Shown here: piece after piece, positions 63,369 to 64,000 of the stretch
Position numbering within the stretch: the first letter of the stretch is position 1
Layout of the letters: each line of letters begins with the position of its first letter
Assembly (NCBI GenBank): GCA_029817715.1
Contig: JARUPY010000085.1
Location: 7,130,001 to 7,194,000 of the forward strand
From: Melastoma dodecandrum
Taxonomy: Eukaryota; Streptophyta; Magnoliopsida; Myrtales; Melastomataceae
Reading direction: 5' to 3'
Length of the DNA: 64,000 bases
Made by a program: the position numbers and the translations under genes
Notes under the pieces: model-generated
Told to the model about the DNA's origin: nothing
Databases searched by the model: none
The model's input: the letters and a program-made list of their open reading frames with translations, nothing else

Positions 63369-64000
63369 ATGGTTCCACACTTCCGTATTTTTGTCAGAAA
63401 ATCTCCCGATGTGAGAGTGTCGTTCTTAAGAAATGTTATCAAGGAGAGATTTGGGTACGAAGTAACTAGGAGACGAGTATGGGATGCCAAGAGGAAGGCC
63501 ATTACAATTGAATTCGGTGAATGGGATGAATCTCATATTGAGTTGCCGCATCTTATGAATGCAATTAGAATTGCCAACCCTGAAAAAATTGTTGATTGGG
63601 GTACAACTTAGAATCTTAGCGATGTGAAAGTATTTCACTTTCAGAGACTGTTTTGAGCGTTCGGACAGCGTATTCAAGTATTCAATCATTGTCTGCCAGT
63701 TGGAAGTATAGATGGCACAATTCTATATGGTAAATATTGACATAAACTCTTAATTGCATATTCTATGTACCGGGAGAACCATATTGTGACGCTTGCATTT
63801 GCACTGATTAATGAAGAAAGCTATGATTTATGGAATTGGTTATTCAGATACCTTAAGGGATATGTCATTGGTGAAAGGACAGAAGGAGTGTATGCTTGAT
63901 TTCCGACAGACATGCTGGCATTCAAGCGGCTGTAAATGATCCGCATGTGAGTTGGATCCCACCTTTTGCGCTTTAGCGATTCTGTCTTTGTCATGTGGTT
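63369..64000 (+). pseudogene. MuDR/MULE transposase remnant, runs off the window
   Basis: The first frame (63369-63611) has the MuDR-type DNA-binding segment IKERFGYEVTRRRVWDAKRK and FGEWDESHIELPHLMNAIR, then a stop (TAG). Later frames read HFQRLF, VFNHCLPVGSIDGTILYGKY (first catalytic Asp, near 63713), HIVTLAFALINEESYDLWNW and LISDRHAGIQAAVND (second Asp, near 63903). Stops and frame changes separate these pieces. The order is that of plant Mutator-like transposases. It is decayed and truncated by the window end. Confidence 0.8.

Overview
This is nuclear DNA from a flowering plant, most likely a eudicot. Genes are split by short GT-AG introns. The families present include SAUR auxin-response genes, BASIC PENTACYSTEINE, group I bZIP, plastid triosephosphate isomerase, a thaumatin-like protein and COBRA. 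There is an X-intrinsic protein (XIP) aquaporin, a class known from many dicots but missing in Brassicaceae and monocots. I cannot name the species.

Layout. 1-9.4 kb, plus strand: BPC/GAGA-binding factor, group I bZIP, and mitochondrial ATP synthase subunit e, a tiny three-exon gene that I reconstructed. 9.8-10.7 kb: a decayed DNA-level copy of part of the ERD2-like gene that sits intact about 20 kb away. 11.5-23.7 kb: five single-exon SAUR genes (four plus, one minus) with long gaps and a nucleotidyltransferase pseudogene fragment. 24.9-32.5 kb: EF-hand protein (+), XIP aquaporin (-), COBRA-like pseudogene (+), ERD2-like receptor (-). 33.0-41.2 kb: plastid triosephosphate isomerase (-) and XAP5/XCT (+), divergently transcribed; a roughly 0.96-kb terminal-inverted-repeat transposon with an 8-bp target duplication sits in TPI intron 6. 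41.4-45.7 kb: a dead cyclophilin gene interrupted by a 1.29-kb Pack-MULE carrying a PP2A catalytic-subunit fragment, followed by a second element with long inverted repeats. 48-59.3 kb: nodulin-like MFS transporter (+), thaumatin-like protein (-), cold-shock-domain/zinc-knuckle glycine-rich protein (-), broken DnaJ and amidase genes (-), eIF4B-like protein (-). 59.5-64 kb: repeat-rich DNA with a palindromic motif cluster, GC-rich tandem units and a decayed MuDR/MULE transposase running off the window.

How it fits together. The genes are mostly independent housekeeping and regulatory loci, not one pathway. Their neighbourhood is recognisable: from memory, BPC, bZIP, SAUR, EF-hand, ERD2-like, TPI, XCT, CSP/GRP2, thaumatin-like and eIF4B orthologues lie in two paralogous Arabidopsis blocks (about At2g21060-At2g21240 and At4g38660-At4g38910). 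This window looks like a less fractionated version of that block. Eight broken genes or fragments and at least three DNA transposons show ongoing decay around the conserved genes. Long poly-C/poly-G runs in noncoding DNA are an unusual compositional trait of this genome. Exon joins were made by reading frame, GT/AG signals and family resemblance only; no alignment or transcript data were available.
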